From Albimonas sp041685625 (GTDB lineage: Bacteria > Pseudomonadota > Alphaproteobacteria > Rhodobacterales > Rhodobacteraceae): a stretch of 55,815 nucleotides of DNA. The notes below the pieces were generated by a model. The model did not search any database. It was given only the letters and a program-made list of their open reading frames with translations, and was not told the DNA's origin. The stretch lies in contig JAWLFJ010000011.1 of the NCBI GenBank assembly GCA_041685625.1, forward strand, positions 1 through 55,815, read 5' to 3'. A program made the translations under genes and the position numbers. Positions 25,447 to 33,732 of the stretch are shown piece by piece (positions within the stretch are counted from its first letter, which is position 1; every line of letters begins with the position of its first letter).

Positions 25447-26256
25447 TCAGCCGACGAAGGCGCGTTCGACCACGAAGGTCCGCGGCTGGCTGTTCGATCC
25501 CTCCTCGAGTCCGAACCCCTCGAGCAGCGCCTTGGTGTCCTTCAGCATCTCCATGGAGCCGCAGATCATGCCGCGGTCTTCCTCCGGTCCGATCGGGGGC
25601 ACGCCGAGCATCCCGAACAGTCTGCCGTCGGCCATCAGGTCGGTGATCCGGCCGCGACGGGGGAAATCCTCCCGCGTCACGGAGGTGAAGTGGCGCAGCT
25701 GCGCGCTGGCCTCCTCGCCGACGAGGGGATCGGCCTTCGCGGCGGCCACCACCTCCTCGCCGTAGGCGAGTTCCGCCACCTCGCGGCAGGTGTGCGTGAG
25801 GATCACCTCCCCGAACTTCTCGTAGGTCTCCGGATCGCGGATCAGCGAGGCGAAGGGCGCGATGCCGGTGCCGGTCGAGAACATCCAGAGGCGCCGGCCG
25901 GGCAGCAGCGCGTCGTTGACGAGCGTGCCGGTCGGCTTCTTGCGGAACCAGACCTTGTCGCCCGGCGCGATCTTCTGGAGCTTGGCGGTCAGGGGACCGT
26001 CCGGCACCTTGATCGAGAAGAACTCCAGCTCCTCGTCCCAGGCGGGCGAGGCGATGGAATAGGCTCGCCAGACCGGCTTCGGCCCGGGCAGGCCGATCAT
26101 CACGAACTCGCCGGAGCGGAAGCGGAAGCTCGGCGGGCGCGTCAGGCGGAACTTGAAGAGCCGGTCGGTGTAGTGCCTCACCTCGAGCACCGTCTCGGAG
26201 AACACCCCGTTCGGAACCTCGATCTCCGACACCGTCTCGGGCGCGTCCTGAGCCAT
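25447..26256 (-). CDS. fpr: ferredoxin/flavodoxin-NADP+ reductase
   Basis: A 269-residue FAD enzyme of the bacterial FPR subclass. The FAD site RAYSIAS is at residues 64-70, the NADP pyrophosphate loop STGTGIAP at 127-134, and MICGSMEML near 233 plus the C-terminal FVVERAFVG close the nicotinamide site. It exchanges electrons between NADPH and ferredoxin or flavodoxin, often in oxidative-stress defence or iron-sulfur supply. GAGGAG precedes the ATG at 26256. The 26257-26433 stretch upstream holds an A/T-rich patch near 26360-26380, but no confident promoter. Confidence 0.94.
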   Translation of the reverse strand: MAQDAPETVSEIEVPNGVFSETVLEVRHYTDRLFKFRLTRPPSFRFRSGEFVMIGLPGPKPVWRAYSIASPAWDEELEFFSIKVPDGPLTAKLQKIAPGDKVWFRKKPTGTLVNDALLPGRRLWMFSTGTGIAPFASLIRDPETYEKFGEVILTHTCREVAELAYGEEVVAAAKADPLVGEEASAQLRHFTSVTREDFPRRGRITDLMADGRLFGMLGVPPIGPEEDRGMICGSMEMLKDTKALLEGFGLEEGSNSQPRTFVVERAFVG

Positions 26257-26433
26257 GTGCGGTCTCCTCTGCGTTTCGCCTCGCCCAGTCCTAATGCGCG
26301 AGACCGCGCGGGCCAAGCGCGGCCGTGGGCGACATGGCGCCCACGGACCGGATTGGAAACCTTTTTCACATCACGTTTCGGGGCGGTCGACATTTCACGG
26401 CGGAAGGCCGGAGAACATGCGCCGACGCGAAAC

Positions 26434-26460
26434 GGGGCGCCGCCGGCCCGGCGGCGCCCC
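26434..26460 (-). terminator. terminator hairpin after rpoH
   Basis: GGGGCGCCGCC pairs with GGCGGCGCCCC-type sequence (26434-26444 with 26450-26460) around a 5-base loop, beginning 21 bases beyond the rpoH stop. The stem is near perfect; on the minus strand it is followed by a few T bases only. Confidence 0.6.
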
Positions 26461-26481
26461 CATCCCGGCGATGAGGCGGGC

Positions 26482-27366
26482 TCAGAACGCCGAGGCGAGC
26501 TCGCCGGCCTCCGCGCCGATCGTCTCCTCGAGATGCCGGCGCATCTTGCGGAGCGCCTGCGCCTCGAGCTGGCGGACCCGCTCCTTTGAAAGGCCGAGCT
26601 TGGAGCCGAGGCTCTCCAGCGTCTCGGGCTGATCCTCGACCTTGCGCGCGACGATGATCATCTTCTCGCGGTCGGTCAGGGAGCCCATCGCGTCCTTGAT
26701 CCAGTCGCGCGCGGTGCCGAGGTCGCGGCGGCGGCCGACGACCGCCTCGGACCCGGGCTTGTCGTCCTCCAGCGTCTCGACCCATTCGCGGCCTTCGTCG
26801 CCGGACTGCTGCGCGTTGAGCGAGAAGTCGGAACCGGCGAGGCGACCTTCCATCATCTCCACGTCGCGCAGCGGCGCGCCGAGATCCTCGGCGATGCGGC
26901 GACGGATCTCGTCGCCCGAAAGGCGCTCGCCCTCCGCCTCCATCTCGCGCTCGAGACGGGCGCGGACGCGGCGCATGTTGAAGAACAGCGCCTTCTGCGA
27001 GGAGGTCGAGCCCGTGCGAACCAGGCTCCAATTGCGCATGACGTAGTCCTGGATCGACGCCTTGATCCACCAGACGGCGTAGGTGGAGAAGCGCACGCCG
27101 CGGTCGGGGTCGAACTTCTCGGCCGCCTTCATCAGACCGACGCCGGCTTCCTGCGTCAGGTCGTTCATCGGGGCGCCGTAGCGGCGGTATTTCGCCGCCA
27201 TCGAGATCGCCAGCCGCATGTATGCGGTGACGAGCCGATGCAGCGCCTTCTCGTCGCCCTCGTCACGCCAACGGCGCGCCAGGTCCAACTCGGTTTCGGC
27301 GTCGAGAAGTTCAGCGGCCATGGCCGTTCGGGTCATGGAGCTGGTAACGGGCGCGTCGAGGGCCAT
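26482..27366 (-). CDS. rpoH: RNA polymerase heat-shock sigma factor RpoH (RpoH2-like)
   Basis: A 294-residue sigma32-type factor. Region 2 (about residues 66-113) has DLTQEAGVGLMKAAEKFDP and FSTYAVWWIKASIQDYV; the RpoH box QKALFFNMRR starts at residue 124; region 4 helix-turn-helix (ESLGSKLGLSKERVRQLEAQ) is near 255-275. The start MALDAPVTSS resembles the second RpoH of Rhodobacter (RpoHII) more than the classical heat-shock copy. AGGAG precedes the ATG at 27366. An ECF11-type promoter lies about 50 bases upstream, which fits RpoHII control by RpoE-ChrR under singlet oxygen. Confidence 0.95.
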   Translation of the reverse strand: MALDAPVTSSMTRTAMAAELLDAETELDLARRWRDEGDEKALHRLVTAYMRLAISMAAKYRRYGAPMNDLTQEAGVGLMKAAEKFDPDRGVRFSTYAVWWIKASIQDYVMRNWSLVRTGSTSSQKALFFNMRRVRARLEREMEAEGERLSGDEIRRRIAEDLGAPLRDVEMMEGRLAGSDFSLNAQQSGDEGREWVETLEDDKPGSEAVVGRRRDLGTARDWIKDAMGSLTDREKMIIVARKVEDQPETLESLGSKLGLSKERVRQLEAQALRKMRRHLEETIGAEAGELASAF

Positions 27367-27423
27367 ACTCCGTCTCCTGCTGCGGTGTCGCCGTGGGTTC
27401 CGGCATTGCCTTTGCTTTGACAC

Positions 27424-27453
27424 GGTCTACGTCTCGGTCGCTCGGTCGGATCA
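27424..27453 (-). promoter_or_regulatory. ECF11/RpoE-type promoter of rpoH
   Basis: On the minus strand TGATCC (27453-27448) is followed after 16 bases by CGTAGA (27431-27426). TGATCC plus CGTA with a 16-base spacer is the pattern described for ECF11 (RpoE-ChrR) promoters in alphaproteobacteria. Transcription would start near 27418, giving a leader of about 50 bases before the rpoH ATG. Confidence 0.7.
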
Positions 27454-27605
27454 AACTTCCACTGCATGGAAACGGAAACGATGTGTTTCGGTGCGTCGTG
27501 CCGGAGCGAGACTTTCCGGTGCAGACCGCCCGCCGGCGCCCTCGAAGCGGCCTCCGGGGCCCTGGCGACGGCGACGCGGTGATGAAGATGGAGGCAACCG
27601 GCCCG

Positions 27606-28505
27606 ATGCTCGTTCTCGCGATCGCCGAGCGGACCTATTCGAGCTGGTCGCTGCGCGGCCATCTCCTCGTCGAGATCACCGGCGCGCCCTGCATCGTCCG
27701 CAAGGTCGACCTCCGCACGCCCGGCTTCGAGGCGCTCGCCGCGGAATTCGCGCCGGCGCGGAGCGTGCCGATGCTGGCCGTCGAGGCGGGCGACGAGGCG
27801 CCGGTCCGCCTCTGGGACAGCCTCGCCATCGCCGAGACGCTGCACGAGCGGTTTCCGGACACCGGCATCTGGCCCGCCGATCCGGCCGCCCGCGCGGCGG
27901 CGCGCTCGATCACGGCCGAGATGCATGCCGGCTTCTCCACCTTCAGGCGGCTCTGCCCCATGAACCTCGAGAAGGCCTACGAAGGGTTCTCGCCGCCGGC
28001 CGCCGAGGCCGAGGCGCTGGAGGCCGATCTCGCGCGGATCGAGACGCTGTGGCGCTGGGCGCGGGAACGCTGGGGCGACGGCGGGCCGTGGCTGTTCGGC
28101 GCGCGGTTCACGGCCGCCGACGCCTTTCACGCGCCCCTGGCCAGCCGGCTCGTCACCTATGGCCTTCTGCGCTCGGACCTGACCCGCGCCTATGCCGAGG
28201 CCGTGCACGCGCATCCGCCGTTCCGGCGCTGGCGTGCGATGGGCGTGGCGGAGCGCCGCGTGGTGGACCGCTACGAGATGGACCTGCCGCAGGGGCCGCG
28301 CTTCGGCCCGCCGCCGCGCCCCGCGCGGGCGGTGACTGGCCGGACGGCGGTCAACGAAGCCTGCCCCTATTCCGGCAGGCCGGTCGCGCCGGATTCGCTG
28401 GCCGAGATCGACGGCCGGGTGGTCGGCTTCTGCAACCCGTTCTGTCGGGACAAGTCGGTGGCGGACGCCGACGCCTGGCCCCGGCTCGCGCCCCTGCTGG
28501 CCTGA
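27606..28505 (+). CDS. glutathione S-transferase with C-terminal Cys-rich extension
   Basis: A 299-residue protein. Residues 1-215 are a GST: thioredoxin-fold half beginning MLVLAIAERTYSSWSLRGHLL and a helical half with WLFGARFTAADAFHAPLASR. After a Pro-rich linker (about 245-255) comes an extension with CPYSGRPV and FCNPFCRD, giving Cys in a C-x(n)-CxxxC arrangement that looks like a small metal-binding or redox module; I recall this tail in other Rhodobacterales GSTs. The start at 27606 is chosen because GGAGG lies 11 bases upstream and family members begin here; 27588 and 27582 are in frame. Its stop abuts the convergent nitrile hydratase operon. Confidence 0.85.
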   Translation: MLVLAIAERTYSSWSLRGHLLVEITGAPCIVRKVDLRTPGFEALAAEFAPARSVPMLAVEAGDEAPVRLWDSLAIAETLHERFPDTGIWPADPAARAAARSITAEMHAGFSTFRRLCPMNLEKAYEGFSPPAAEAEALEADLARIETLWRWARERWGDGGPWLFGARFTAADAFHAPLASRLVTYGLLRSDLTRAYAEAVHAHPPFRRWRAMGVAERRVVDRYEMDLPQGPRFGPPPRPARAVTGRTAVNEACPYSGRPVAPDSLAEIDGRVVGFCNPFCRDKSVADADAWPRLAPLLA

Positions 28506-28838
28506 TCAGCCCAGCACGTCGAGCGTGATCGGCGTGCCGTGCGGCGTCGCCTCGGCCGCGCGACGCCACGCGTCGGCGGTCTCCTCGATGCGCTCGAGGG
28601 GCACGCCCGCCCGCTCGGCCACCATCGCCTCCAGCGTCGCCAGCCAGTCCTCCCAGTAGTCGCCCTCCCGCGCCCGGCGCGCGCCGAAGCGCCCGGCCCA
28701 CTCGGTCCAGGTGAACAGCCCCGCCTCGTTCAGCGTCACCGCGAGGGCGAAGGCCTGCGCCTGCCACGGCTCCTCGAAGGGCGCCTCGACCGGCGGCGCG
28801 ACGGGCGGCACGACGGGCGGCTCGGGGGCCGCGCTCAC
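28506..28838 (-). CDS. nitrile hydratase accessory (activator) protein
   Basis: A 110-residue protein that begins with a Pro-rich stretch and continues FEEPWQAQAFALAVTLNEAG, FTWTEWAGRFG and YWEDWLATLEAMVAE, the pattern of the P14K/beta-like activators. In cobalt enzymes this protein delivers Co to the alpha subunit. The start is GTG at 28838, overlapping the beta-subunit stop as GTGA. It is the third gene of the operon; the amidase often found with nitrile hydratase is absent. Confidence 0.85.
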   Translation of the reverse strand: MSAAPEPPVVPPVAPPVEAPFEEPWQAQAFALAVTLNEAGLFTWTEWAGRFGARRAREGDYWEDWLATLEAMVAERAGVPLERIEETADAWRRAAEATPHGTPITLDVLG

Positions 28839-29503
28839 GACGCCGGCTCCAGATGCGGGTGCCAGAGGTCGAGCGTCACGCTGGCGCCGGGCTCGGCCTC
28901 CGCGCCGAACAGTTCCGCCGCGTCGAAGCGCACCGCGTAGAGATGCGTCGGCGCCTCGCCGCCGCCGTTGCCGCTGACGTCGGGAAAGACGTGCACGCCG
29001 TGGCGCATCACCACCTCGCCGCCGCGCCCGCGGGCGTAGGCGGGCAGGCGGGTGTGCCCGGTGGGGTCGTCCATGCGCGTGCGCACCCGGTCGCCGACGG
29101 CATAGGGCGCGGGCAGCCCCTCCGTCTCCGGTCGGTCGTAGGGCACGCGGGTCGAGAACCGCTCGACCATCGCGTCGACGCGGGCGGGATCCGGCGGCGC
29201 CTCGGGCGAGGGGGCGCCCATCTTCGCGGCGATCTCCGCCTCCTCGATCCAGCCGGCCTCGACCGAGCGCAGCACCAGGCCCTCCAGCCAGCGCTCGAAG
29301 TAGGAGGAGGCGAGATAGGTCACCGGATGCAGCCGCTCCCGCGCGTGCCGCCCCTTGTCGATGTTCCAGCCCTCCGGCGCCTTGGCGACGAGGTTCATGC
29401 CGAGGACGCGCTTCTCCCAGTCGCCGTGGAAGTTGGGCTCGTCCGGCTCCCACGGCACCCGGCCGAAGCCCTGCACCCCGCCGAGGTCGTGCACCCGGGT
29501 CAT
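28835..29503 (-). CDS. nthB: nitrile hydratase subunit beta
   Basis: A 222-residue subunit starting MTRVHDLGGVQGFGRV, the standard beta-subunit opening. It continues with a long helical N-terminal part (FHGDWEKRVLGM, YFERWLEGL) and a C-terminal SH3-like beta barrel with GDRVRTRMDDPTGHTRLPAYARGR and DLWHPHLEP. It forms the alpha-beta heterodimer that hydrates nitriles to amides in the cytoplasm. The ATG at 29503 overlaps the alpha-subunit stop as ATGA. Confidence 0.94.
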   Translation of the reverse strand: MTRVHDLGGVQGFGRVPWEPDEPNFHGDWEKRVLGMNLVAKAPEGWNIDKGRHARERLHPVTYLASSYFERWLEGLVLRSVEAGWIEEAEIAAKMGAPSPEAPPDPARVDAMVERFSTRVPYDRPETEGLPAPYAVGDRVRTRMDDPTGHTRLPAYARGRGGEVVMRHGVHVFPDVSGNGGGEAPTHLYAVRFDAAELFGAEAEPGASVTLDLWHPHLEPAS

Positions 29504-30114
29504 GCCGCGCCCTCCGGCGCCCTGGCGAGCCCGGCGCCGATCATGCTGTCGCGCGTCACGAGATCGGCGAGCGCCGCCTCGCTCCAGCCCTCGGTCCCCG
29601 CCGGCCGCTCCGGGATCACCAGGTAGCGGATCTCCGCCGTCGAATCCCAGACGCGGATCTCGGTCCCCTCGGTCAGCGTCACGCCGAAGTCGGCGAGCAC
29701 CTTGCGCGGCTCCCGCACCGCCCGGGCGCGATATTCGTTGGACTTGTACCAGGCCGGCGGCAGGCCCAGAACCGGCCAGGGATAGCAGGAACAAAGCGTG
29801 CACACGACGAGGTTGTGGCGCCCCGGCGCGTTCTCCACCGCCACCATGTGCTCGCCCTGGCGCCCGGTGAAGCCGAGCTCCAGGATCGCCGAGGTCGCGT
29901 CCTCCCGCAGCCGGGCGAGGTAGTCGGGATCGGCCCAGGCCTTCGCCACCACCTGCGCGCCGTTGCGCGGCCCGATGCGCGTCTCGTAGGCCTCCACCAC
30001 CGCGTCGACGGCGGCCGGATCCAGCAGCCCCTTCTCCGCCAGCAGCGTCTCCAGCGCGCGGACCCGCGCCTCGGTCTCGCTCAGATGCGAATGGCCCGGC
30101 CCGTGATCGTGCAT
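29500..30114 (-). CDS. nthA: nitrile hydratase subunit alpha, cobalt type
   Basis: A 204-residue subunit carrying the metal site. The claw-setting motif VCTLCSCY puts Cys105, Cys108, Ser109 and Cys110 at the metal; Thr after the first Cys is the signature of the cobalt (rather than iron) class. PWPVLGLPPAWYKSNEYRARAV and VRVWDSTAEIRYLVIPERP complete the family pattern, with EIRVWDS at about 160. The His-rich start MHDHGPGHSH is common in this subunit. GAGGAG lies 6 bases before the ATG at 30114. The gene heads a three-gene operon with overlapping stops and starts; truA is 55 bp upstream. Confidence 0.95.
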   Translation of the reverse strand: MHDHGPGHSHLSETEARVRALETLLAEKGLLDPAAVDAVVEAYETRIGPRNGAQVVAKAWADPDYLARLREDATSAILELGFTGRQGEHMVAVENAPGRHNLVVCTLCSCYPWPVLGLPPAWYKSNEYRARAVREPRKVLADFGVTLTEGTEIRVWDSTAEIRYLVIPERPAGTEGWSEAALADLVTRDSMIGAGLARAPEGAA

Positions 30115-30169
30115 CCCGCTCTCCTCGTCCCTCTGACGCCCCCAGACTGCCCCGGAGCGCGCGCCGCGA

Positions 30170-30925
30170 TCAAGCCCGCGCCTCCGGGGGATAGCGCACA
30201 TCGGTCAGATAAAGCCCGTCCGGCGGCGCCACGGGGCCGCAGGCGGCGCGATCGCGGGCCTCCAGCGCGTCCCGAACCCGCTCCGGCGGCCAGCGGCCGG
30301 CGCCGACGCGCTCCAGCGTGCCGACGAGGCTGCGGACCTGGGCATGCAGGAAGCTCCGCGCGCGGAAGCGCAGGCGCAGCGTCTCGCCCTCGAGGTCGAG
30401 CGCGATTTCGTCCAGCGTCTTCACCGGCGATTTCGCCTGGCAGAGCATCGAGCGGAAGGTGGTGAAGTCGTGACCGCCGACGAGGAACGCCGCCGCCCTC
30501 CGCATCGCCGCGACGTCGAGCGGCCCCGGCACGCGCCAGACCCGCCCGCGCTCCAGCGTCAGCGGTGCCCGGCGCATGGCGATGCGGTAGAGGTAGCGCC
30601 GCTCCACGGCGTCGAAGCGGGCGTGGAAGTCCTCCGCCGCCGCCTCCGCCCGAAGCACCGCCACCGGCTCGGGCCGCAGATGCCAGTTCGTCGCCTCGGC
30701 GAGCCGGAAGCCGTCCCAGTCTCGGCTCAGATCCACATGCGCGACCTGGCCGGTGGCGTGCACGCCGGCGTCGGTCCGGCCGGCGCCCTGCACGGTGACC
30801 GGCCCCTTCTCCAGCACCCCCAGCGCCCGCTCCAACGCCCCCTGCACCGAGGGGCGCTCCGGCTGGCGCTGCCAGCCGCTGAACGGCCCGCCGTCGTACT
30901 CGATCGTCAGCTTCCATCGCGGCAT
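30170..30925 (-). CDS. truA: tRNA pseudouridine(38-40) synthase
   Basis: A 251-residue enzyme that isomerises uridine at positions 38-40 of the tRNA anticodon arm. The catalytic motif GAGRTDAGVHA contains nucleophile Asp52; KLTIEYDGGPFSGWQRQ is the N-terminal signature, FHARFDAVERRYLYRI the RNA-binding strand, and RSFLHAQVRSLVGTLERVG the C-terminal one. Length and ends match the family. It lies upstream of the nitrile hydratase genes on the same strand. Confidence 0.96.
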   Translation of the reverse strand: MPRWKLTIEYDGGPFSGWQRQPERPSVQGALERALGVLEKGPVTVQGAGRTDAGVHATGQVAHVDLSRDWDGFRLAEATNWHLRPEPVAVLRAEAAAEDFHARFDAVERRYLYRIAMRRAPLTLERGRVWRVPGPLDVAAMRRAAAFLVGGHDFTTFRSMLCQAKSPVKTLDEIALDLEGETLRLRFRARSFLHAQVRSLVGTLERVGAGRWPPERVRDALEARDRAACGPVAPPDGLYLTDVRYPPEARA

Positions 30926-31019
30926 GGCGCTTCCTGACGCCGGCCCGCGGGGCGCGCAACCCCTCCCGCCCGGCCGCCGCGCGGTCTATATGGCCCGGAG
31001 CGGCATGCGGAGGGGCGCC

Positions 31020-32432
31020 TTGGGGATCTTCGACATCGTTGACGACGTCACCCGGACCGTCGAGGACGCCGGAGAGCGCGTCTCGGAGTTCTGGGAGCCG
31101 ACGCTGCGCCTCGGCGTCACGGGGCTCAGCCGGGCCGGCAAGACCGTGTTCATCGCCTCGCTGGTCGCCAATCTGATGGACCGTGGGCGCATGCGCCTGC
31201 TGCAGGCCGAGAGCGAGGGACGCATCCTCGCCGCCGCGCTCCGCCCCGGGCCTGACCGCCGCACGCCCCGCTTCGACTACGAGCGTCACCTCTCCGCGCT
31301 CACCGCGCCGGAACCGCACTGGCCCGAATCGACCCGGCGCATCTCCACCCTCCGGCTCTCGTTCCGGCTGCGCGCCTCCGGCCTGCTCGGCGGTCTCTCG
31401 GGCCCGCGCGTCCTGCATCTCGACGTGACGGACTATCCGGGCGAGTGGCTGCTGGACCTTCCGCTGATGTCCATGGACTACGCCGCATGGTCCGCCCGCG
31501 CCTTCGAGGCGGCCCGCGAGCCGGTCCGCGCCCCGCACGCCGGCTCCTGGCTGGAGCGGGCGGAGGCGCTGAAGGACGCGCCGTTCACCGAGCCCGCGGC
31601 GCGAGAGCTCGCCGACGCCTTCACCGCCTATCTCGCCGCCTGCCGGGCCGACGGCCTCTCCGGCCTCGCGCCGGGGCGCTTCCTGATGCCGGGCGAGCTC
31701 GAGGGCTCCCCCGCCCTCGCCTTCGCGCCGTTGCCGCCCGGCCGGCGCAAAGGCCTGCGGCGCGAGCTGGACAAGCGCTTCGAGGCCTACAAGCGCGCCG
31801 TGGTGAAGCCCTTCTTCGAGGACCATTTCGCCCGGCTCGACCGGCAGGTGGTGCTGGTGGACCTGCTTTCCGCGGTCTCGTCCGGGCCCGCCGCGGTGGA
31901 CGATCTGCGCCGCGCGCTGGCAAGGGTTCTCGAAGCGTTCCGGCCCGGACGCGCCTCTTGGCTGGCCTCCCTCCTCGGGGCGCGACAGGTGGACCGGCTG
32001 CTGTTCGCGGCCACCAAGGCGGATCATCTGCACCACACCCAGCACCCGCGGCTCGCGGATCTGCTGAAGGCGCTGCTGCGCGAGGCGTCGGACCGCGCCG
32101 AGTTCCGCGGCGCGCGCACCCGCGCCGTCGCGCTCGCCGCGCTCCGCGCGACGACGGAGACGGAAGTGGAGCGCGGCGGGCGCAGCCTCGGCATGGTGCG
32201 CGGCCGGCTCGCCGACACCGGGCGCGAGGCGGCGCTGTTCCCCGGCGAACTGCCGGAGGATCCCGCCGCCATCCTCGGCCCTGCCCGCGCCGGGGCGACG
32301 GCGTGGGAGGATCTGGACTTCCGCGCCCTCGCCTTCGCGCCGCCGCGCCTGGCGCTGAAGCCGGGGGACGGCCCGCCGCACATCCGGCTGGACCGCGCGG
32401 CGGACTTCCTCATCGGGGACAGGCTGCTGTGA
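31020..32432 (+). CDS. YcjX-family P-loop (DUF463) protein
   Basis: A 470-residue predicted GTP/ATP-binding protein. The Walker A loop GLSRAGKT is at residues 35-42 and LDVTDYPGEWLLDLPLMSM gives the Walker B-like DxPGEW motif near 135-150. I prefer the TTG start at 31020: GGAGGGG ends 4 bases before it and the family begins IFDIVDDV here; ATG at 31005 or 30990 are alternatives. YcjX and YcjF form a conserved membrane-linked stress pair, part of the phage-shock neighbourhood in enterobacteria, whose activity is unknown. The ycjF gene follows 55 bp later. Confidence 0.88.
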   Translation: MGIFDIVDDVTRTVEDAGERVSEFWEPTLRLGVTGLSRAGKTVFIASLVANLMDRGRMRLLQAESEGRILAAALRPGPDRRTPRFDYERHLSALTAPEPHWPESTRRISTLRLSFRLRASGLLGGLSGPRVLHLDVTDYPGEWLLDLPLMSMDYAAWSARAFEAAREPVRAPHAGSWLERAEALKDAPFTEPAARELADAFTAYLAACRADGLSGLAPGRFLMPGELEGSPALAFAPLPPGRRKGLRRELDKRFEAYKRAVVKPFFEDHFARLDRQVVLVDLLSAVSSGPAAVDDLRRALARVLEAFRPGRASWLASLLGARQVDRLLFAATKADHLHHTQHPRLADLLKALLREASDRAEFRGARTRAVALAALRATTETEVERGGRSLGMVRGRLADTGREAALFPGELPEDPAAILGPARAGATAWEDLDFRALAFAPPRLALKPGDGPPHIRLDRAADFLIGDRLL

Positions 32433-32487
32433 GCGCCTGCCGCCCGTCCTCCCCGCCTCCCGCCGCCGCAGGCTCCGGAGCCGCGCC

Positions 32488-33528
32488 ATGACCCGCCCGC
32501 CGAAACCTCTGATCCTCGACGCCGACGACCCCGCGCTGGCGGGTCCGGCCCCCTCGCCGGCCGAGGCGCCGCCGCCGCCCGACGCCGCGCCGCGCGGCGA
32601 GGCGACGGCCCGCGCCGTCTCAATCGCCGCGCCGAGGCGCGGGCGGGGCGTGACGGCCTGGCTGCTCGCCGCGCTCGGCGGCTTCCTGGCGCTCGCGCTC
32701 GGCGTCGCGGCCTGGGACTTCGTGGCGGATCTGCTGCGGCGCAACGTCGTGCTCGGCGGCCTCGCGGCGGCGCTCGGCGTGGCGGCGCTCGCGGCGCTGC
32801 TGCTGCTCGCGCTGCGGGAGGTCGCCGGCCTCGCGCGGCTCTCGCGGCTCGATTCGCTTCGGGCCGAGGCGGGCCGTGCCCTCGCCGACGAGGACCGCGC
32901 CCTCGCCCGCGGCGTGCTCGACCGGCTCGACCGGCTCTATGCCGGGCGCAAGACGCTCGACTGGGCGCGTGCGCGGGTGGCGGAGCGGCGCGACGACCAT
33001 TTCGACGCCGACGCGATCCTCGCCCTCGGCGAGCGCGAATACCTCCTGCCGCTGGACCTCGAGGCGCGGCGCACGGCGCAGGCCGCGGCCCGGCAGGTGG
33101 CGACGGCGACCGCGCTGGTCCCGCTCGCGCTCATCGACGTCGCCGCGGCGCTCTGGATCAACCTGCGCATGATCCGGCGCATCGCGGAGATCTACGGCGG
33201 GCGCGCCGGCGCCCTCGGCTCCTGGCGGCTGCTGAAGGCCGTGGCGACGCATCTGGTCGCCACCGGGCTGGTCGCGGCGGGCGACGATCTCCTCGGCCCG
33301 CTGGTCGGGGGCGGGGCGCTCGCCAAGCTTTCGCGCCGCTTCGGCGAAGGGCTGGTGAACGGCGCGCTCACCGCCCGCATCGGCGTCGCGGCGATGGAGG
33401 TCTGCCGCCCGCTGCCCTTCACCGCGACGGCGCGGCCGCGGGCCCGCAATCTCGTCGCGGGCGCCCTCGCCGGTTTCGCGGGCGCCGGACCGGGGCAGGA
33501 CGGGCCGGCCGGCGCAAACAGAACTTGA
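32488..33528 (+). CDS. YcjF-family (TIGR01620/DUF697) membrane protein
   Basis: A 346-residue protein with a Pro/Ala-rich cytosolic N-terminus, two membrane helices (about residues 55-77 and 85-107), then a mostly helical domain with VATATALVPLALIDVAAALWIN and a C-terminal Ala/Gly-rich part. This is the usual partner of YcjX. No phage-shock genes (pspA-F) are nearby. A TTGACG box and a strong terminator lie around its 3' end, possibly a separate small-RNA unit. Confidence 0.87.
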   Translation: MTRPPKPLILDADDPALAGPAPSPAEAPPPPDAAPRGEATARAVSIAAPRRGRGVTAWLLAALGGFLALALGVAAWDFVADLLRRNVVLGGLAAALGVAALAALLLLALREVAGLARLSRLDSLRAEAGRALADEDRALARGVLDRLDRLYAGRKTLDWARARVAERRDDHFDADAILALGEREYLLPLDLEARRTAQAAARQVATATALVPLALIDVAAALWINLRMIRRIAEIYGGRAGALGSWRLLKAVATHLVATGLVAAGDDLLGPLVGGGALAKLSRRFGEGLVNGALTARIGVAAMEVCRPLPFTATARPRARNLVAGALAGFAGAGPGQDGPAGANRT

Positions 33529-33558
33529 CGTCGTCGCTTGTCAGGTTAGCCTTACACA

Positions 33559-33651
33559 TGTCGCGGGGCCGGGAGGTTCCGTCGGCTCTTTCTTCCTAGT
33601 TGCGGAAACTGGGGGGCGGCCGTTCCGATGCGAACGCGCCGCCCTTTTTTT
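33559..33651 (+). ncRNA. candidate small RNA between ycjF and ubiB
   Basis: A -35-like TTGACG (33525-33530) and a weak -10-like TAGCCT (33547-33552), 16 bases apart, stand just ahead of about 90 non-coding bases that end in a strong intrinsic terminator. The unit could equally be the 3' end of the ycjX-ycjF transcript. No family is recognised. Confidence 0.3.
33614..33651 (+). terminator. strong intrinsic terminator
   Basis: GGGCGGC-CGTTC pairs with GAACG-GCCGCCC (33614-33625 with 33632-33644, one bulged C) and is followed by seven T (33645-33651). It is the best T-tailed terminator in the window, on the plus strand after ycjF. Confidence 0.9.
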
Positions 33652-33732
33652 CCCCGCCGGAGGCGCATGCCGCCCCGACGCGCGCACCCTGCGGCCGAGC
33701 CTAGGCGATCTTCCGCTCCCCCGGTCCGATCC

